From: Bacteroidaceae bacterium
GTDB taxonomy: Bacteria > Bacteroidota > Bacteroidia > Bacteroidales > Bacteroidaceae
Assembly: GCA_016302435.1 (NCBI GenBank)
Contig: JAEDNQ010000099.1
Location: 1 to 8,527 of the forward strand
DNA length: 8,527 nucleotides
Reading direction: 5' to 3'
Of the stretch, positions 5,484 through 8,527 are shown piece after piece. The stretch's first letter is position 1; every line of letters starts with the position of its first letter. Under the pieces are notes generated by a model. It was given only the letters and a program-made list of their open reading frames with translations. It ran no database searches and was not told the origin of the DNA. The position numbers and the translations under genes are program-made.

Positions 5484-8453
5484 ATGGCAGTAAGACTGAA
5501 TAAAGCATTAAAAGAACTCAATGTGGGAATCAACACAGTTGCTGACTTCCTGCAGAAAAAAGGCATGGCGCTGCAAGACGCAACGCCCAATGCCAAAATA
5601 ACGGACGAACAGTATGGCCTGCTGAAAAAAGAATTTGGTGAGGACATGAAACAAAATGCGTTCACCAAACAAAAGATCCAGACCCAGAAAGAAAAAGAAC
5701 AACAGGAAAAGAAAGAAAGACAGCAAGCCATGAGAGACGAGAAGGAACGCCAAGAAAAAGAGAAGGCTGCCAAGAAACAGCAGTTCAAGATTGTAGGCAA
5801 CATCAACGACATGAAGAAACCTGCAGACACTGCTGCCAATGAAGCTGAGAAGACTGTCGCATCACCTGCTGCAGGCACAAAGAACACCAACTCACAAGAT
5901 AGCGCAGCCAACAACACTGCTGTGCCTACTGCTGACGCCAACACATCAACAACTCAAACAGCAGCCAATGAGCCACAGGCAACTCAGAGCAACAAAAGCG
6001 CCAATGACTCAGACAAGGCGGGAAACTCTCATCAGCCACAATCCAACAAACCTGCCAAACAGACACCGGCTGACCGTCTGGAGCAGAACGAGAAGGGGGT
6101 ATACCACCTCACCGCTCCTGCCGAAGCCAGCGTGCAGTTCAAGCAAGTAGGATTCATCGACCTCTCAAGCCTCAACAGCAAGACACGCCCTGACCGCAAA
6201 AGCAAGTCTGAGAGACGCAAGGAACGCATGCAGGCACAGGCTAACGCTGAGGCCAGGAAAAACGGTGGCCAGAGCAATGGCTCACAGGCCAACGGTGAGT
6301 CTTCGGGCAACCAGAAGAAGAAGCGCAGCCGCATCAACAACAATAAAGTCGACGTGGATGCAGCCGTCAAGCAGGCCAACGGCCAGCCTGGACAGGGCAA
6401 GAAGAACAAAGGCAACAACAGCGGCGGCAACAACAGCGGTGGCAACAACAATGGCGGCAACAACCAGCCCAACCAGCAGAAAGCAAAGCAGAATCAGCCA
6501 GGACAGGGCAAGAAGAACAAGAAGAAGCAACCTCCAAAGCCACAGGAACTCTCTGAAGAGGATGTGGCTAAGCAGGTAAAGGAAACTCTCGCCCGCCTCA
6601 CTGCCAAGCAGGAGAAGAAGGGTGTGAAATACCGCAAGGACAAGCGCAACGCCATACATGAGCGCATGATGGAAGAGGAAGAGGCTGAAAACGCAGACAG
6701 CAAGGTGCTCAAGCTCACTGAATTCGTTACAGCCAACGAACTCGCCACCATGATGGATGTGCCTGTGACAAAGGTTATCGGCACTTGTATGTCCATCGGC
6801 ATGATGGTCAGCATCAACCAGCGCCTCGACGCCGAAACAATCAACATCGTGGCAGAAGAGTTTGGCTTCACCACTCAGTATGTCTCTGAAGAAGTGTCGA
6901 ACGCTATAGAGGAAGTGGCAGACAGCGAGGAAGACCTCGAGCGCCGCGCTCCTATCATCACCGTCATGGGACACGTTGACCACGGTAAGACATCTCTCCT
7001 CGACTACATACGCAACACCAATGTCATCGCCGGTGAGGCTGGTGGCATCACACAGCACATCGGTGCATACAATGTCAAGCTCAAGGACGGACGCAAGATA
7101 ACATTCCTCGACACACCTGGACACGAGGCCTTCACTGCCATGCGTGCACGCGGAGCCAAGGTGACAGACATAGCCATCATCATTGTGGCAGCCGACGACG
7201 ATGTCATGCCACAGACAAAGGAGGCTATCGCCCACGCTCAGGCAGCAGGGGTGCCAATGGTCTTCGCCATAAACAAGATAGACAAGCCGGCAGCCAATCC
7301 TGAAAAAATAAAGGAACAGCTCGCTGCCATGAACTACCTCGTTGAGGACTGGGGAGGCAAATACCAGAGCCAAGACATCAGTGCCAAGAAGGGCATCGGC
7401 GTAGAAGAGCTCATGGAGAAGGTGCTCCTGGAGGCTGAGATGCTCGACCTTAAGGCTAACCCCAACCGCAAGGCCACAGGTTCGGTCATCGAATCCACTC
7501 TCGACAAGGGACGAGGATATGTTGCCACCGTGCTTGTTCAGAACGGAACACTCAAGCAGGGTGACATCGTTCTGGCAGGCACCAACTACGGACGTATAAA
7601 GGCTATGTTCAACGAGCGAGGACAACGCATAGACAAGGCACTTCCTGCAGAACCAGCCGTCATCCTCGGTTTCAACGGAGCTCCAACGGCTGGCGACACC
7701 TTCCATGTCATGGACACAGAACAGGAAGCTCGCGAAATATGCAATAAGCGCCAGCAGCTCAAGCGCGAACAGGGTCTGCGCACTCAAACACGCCTTACCC
7801 TCGACGAACTCGGACGACGCATCGCTTTGGGAGACTTCAAGGAGCTCAACCTCGTGGTCAAAGGCGACGTGGACGGTTCTATCGAAGCTCTCTCCGACTC
7901 TCTCATCAAACTCTCTACGGAGAAGATACAGGTCAATGTCATCCACAAGGCTGTGGGACAAATCAGCGAGAACGATGTCGAACTGGCTCACGCATCGGAA
8001 AATGTCATCATCATCGGATTCCAGGTGCGCCCATCAGCAGCCGCACGCCGACTGGCAGAACAGTACGGTGTCGACATACGACTCTACTCTATCATCTACG
8101 ATGCCATAGAGGAAGTCAAAGACGCCATGGAGGGCATGCTCGCACCTACCATCAAGGAAGAAGTCACAGCTCAGGTCGATGTGCGCCAGGTGTACAAGAT
8201 CACCAAGGTGGGCACAGTTGCCGGATGCTGGGTGACAGATGGAAAGGTTCACCGCTCAGACAAGGTGCGTGTCATACGCGACGGCATCGTTGTCCACACA
8301 GGAGAAATCCTCGCCCTCAAGAGATTCAAGGATGATGTCAAGGAAGTCGGACGCGACTTCGAATGCGGTATATCTATCGTCAACTTCAACGACATACGTG
8401 AGGGAGACGTGCTGGAGACATACACAGAAGTAGAGGTCAAGACTAAGCTATAA
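5484..8453 (+). CDS. infB: Translation initiation factor IF-2
   Basis: This encodes 989 residues. IF2 is the GTPase that delivers fMet-tRNA to the 30S subunit and promotes 50S joining. An IF2_N-like module begins the protein (VRLNKALKELNVGINTVADFLQKKGM, 3-28). A long low-complexity, charged and Gln/Asn/Gly/Lys-rich linker follows (about 60-400), with a GNN-SG repeat. A second IF2_N module starts near 408 (VLKLTEFVTANELATMM). The G domain is intact: GHVDHGKT (496-503), GGITQHIG (520-527, T523), DTPGHE (543-548), NKID (597-600) and SAKKG (633-637). After it come the beta-barrel domain II, domain III (VVKGDVDGSIEAL ... VIIIGFQVRP) and the initiator-tRNA-binding C-terminal domain (YKITKVGTVAGCWVTDGKVHR, ending VEVKTKL). 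All domains are present. The protein is longer than E. coli IF2 (890 residues), and the linker accounts for the excess. The ATG lies 8 nt after the nusA stop. Confidence 0.97.
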   Translation: MAVRLNKALKELNVGINTVADFLQKKGMALQDATPNAKITDEQYGLLKKEFGEDMKQNAFTKQKIQTQKEKEQQEKKERQQAMRDEKERQEKEKAAKKQQFKIVGNINDMKKPADTAANEAEKTVASPAAGTKNTNSQDSAANNTAVPTADANTSTTQTAANEPQATQSNKSANDSDKAGNSHQPQSNKPAKQTPADRLEQNEKGVYHLTAPAEASVQFKQVGFIDLSSLNSKTRPDRKSKSERRKERMQAQANAEARKNGGQSNGSQANGESSGNQKKKRSRINNNKVDVDAAVKQANGQPGQGKKNKGNNSGGNNSGGNNNGGNNQPNQQKAKQNQPGQGKKNKKKQPPKPQELSEEDVAKQVKETLARLTAKQEKKGVKYRKDKRNAIHERMMEEEEAENADSKVLKLTEFVTANELATMMDVPVTKVIGTCMSIGMMVSINQRLDAETINIVAEEFGFTTQYVSEEVSNAIEEVADSEEDLERRAPIITVMGHVDHGKTSLLDYIRNTNVIAGEAGGITQHIGAYNVKLKDGRKITFLDTPGHEAFTAMRARGAKVTDIAIIIVAADDDVMPQTKEAIAHAQAAGVPMVFAINKIDKPAANPEKIKEQLAAMNYLVEDWGGKYQSQDISAKKGIGVEELMEKVLLEAEMLDLKANPNRKATGSVIESTLDKGRGYVATVLVQNGTLKQGDIVLAGTNYGRIKAMFNERGQRIDKALPAEPAVILGFNGAPTAGDTFHVMDTEQEAREICNKRQQLKREQGLRTQTRLTLDELGRRIALGDFKELNLVVKGDVDGSIEALSDSLIKLSTEKIQVNVIHKAVGQISENDVELAHASENVIIIGFQVRPSAAARRLAEQYGVDIRLYSIIYDAIEEVKDAMEGMLAPTIKEEVTAQVDVRQVYKITKVGTVAGCWVTDGKVHRSDKVRVIRDGIVVHTGEILALKRFKDDVKEVGRDFECGISIVNFNDIREGDVLETYTEVEVKTKL
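6384..6520 (+). repeat. Tandem and direct repeats encoding the IF2 linker
   Basis: GGCAACAAC recurs at 6411, 6426, 6441 and 6456 with an exact 15-bp period, encoding the in-frame unit NNSGG (last unit NNNGG). The block is flanked by a 26-bp direct repeat (6384-6409 and 6495-6520, one mismatch) encoding QPGQGKKNK twice. All lie within infB and keep frame. This is a likely site of slippage or recombination giving length variation in the disordered linker. Confidence 0.85.
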
Positions 8454-8527
8454 AGACAAGGTCTGTTCTGAAGGCAAGGTCAAGACCTGACTTAAAGGAA
8501 AGGTTAAGATCAAGCTCTAAAGACAAG
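8434..8527 (+). repeat. Degenerate duplication of the infB 3' end
   Basis: The last codons, stop and first bases after infB (8434-8460) recur at 8501-8527 with 4 differences in 27 bases, offset by 67 bp; both end in TAAAGACAAG. A partial third copy, AGGTCAAGAC, begins at 8477. The second copy would read KVKIKL-stop against VEVKTKL-stop, but it is one base out of frame with infB. Within the segment AGGTC-AA-GACCT (8477-8488) is palindromic, and AGGTCT (8459-8464) can pair with AGACCT (8483-8488). No U tract follows, so I do not call a terminator. The repeat may continue beyond the window. Confidence 0.65.

Noticed and set aside
6282..7991. A 569-codon open frame antisense to infB
   Set aside because: It is a shadow of the biased codon use of infB, with low-complexity leucine/valine runs antisense to the Gly/Asn linker and no domain; the sense strand has all IF2 motifs.
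8459..8488. Intrinsic terminator after infB
   Set aside because: AGGTCT can pair with AGACCT, but the loop is long and no T tract follows; transcription may continue past the window.

Overview
The window looks like a Bacteroidales chromosome, probably Prevotella or a close relative. The signs are Bacteroidetes-type promoters (TTTG spaced from TAnnTTTG), starts without Shine-Dalgarno sequences, a small secreted protein with a type IX-secretion-like C-terminal tail, and a VTC-domain / DUF4956 / outer-membrane-barrel gene set of a kind I associate with this phylum. Genus is inferred from overall character, not from a marker gene.

Layout. (1) Positions 12-190 hold ten 9-bp DnaA-box-like elements, seven of them exactly TTATCAACA. 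All point the same way and nine of the ten share one helical phase, which makes this a candidate piece of a replication origin or a DnaA-titrating site. (2) Positions 207-3222 are four minus-strand genes. Read in transcription order (right to left), they are a VTC/CYTH-type polyphosphate polymerase-like protein, a DUF4956 membrane protein, an outer-membrane beta-barrel-like protein whose start overlaps the previous stop, a good intrinsic terminator, and then a small secreted protein. (3) Positions 3223-3611 are a divergent intergenic region with a promoter for each side. It also encodes a rimP leader of about 170 nt containing an 11-bp terminator-like hairpin and further potential structure. 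(4) Positions 3612-8453 are rimP-nusA-infB on the plus strand, a conserved transcription/translation operon in canonical order and complete. (5) Positions 8454-8527 are a short tail carrying a degenerate copy of the infB 3' end.

How the parts work together. RimP matures the 30S subunit, NusA modulates RNA polymerase, and IF2 brings initiator tRNA to the ribosome; they are probably co-expressed from the promoter at 3404-3434. The minus-strand trio probably forms an envelope/polyphosphate-related unit of unproven function. The most unusual sequence is the phased box array at the left edge, followed by the rimP leader hairpin.
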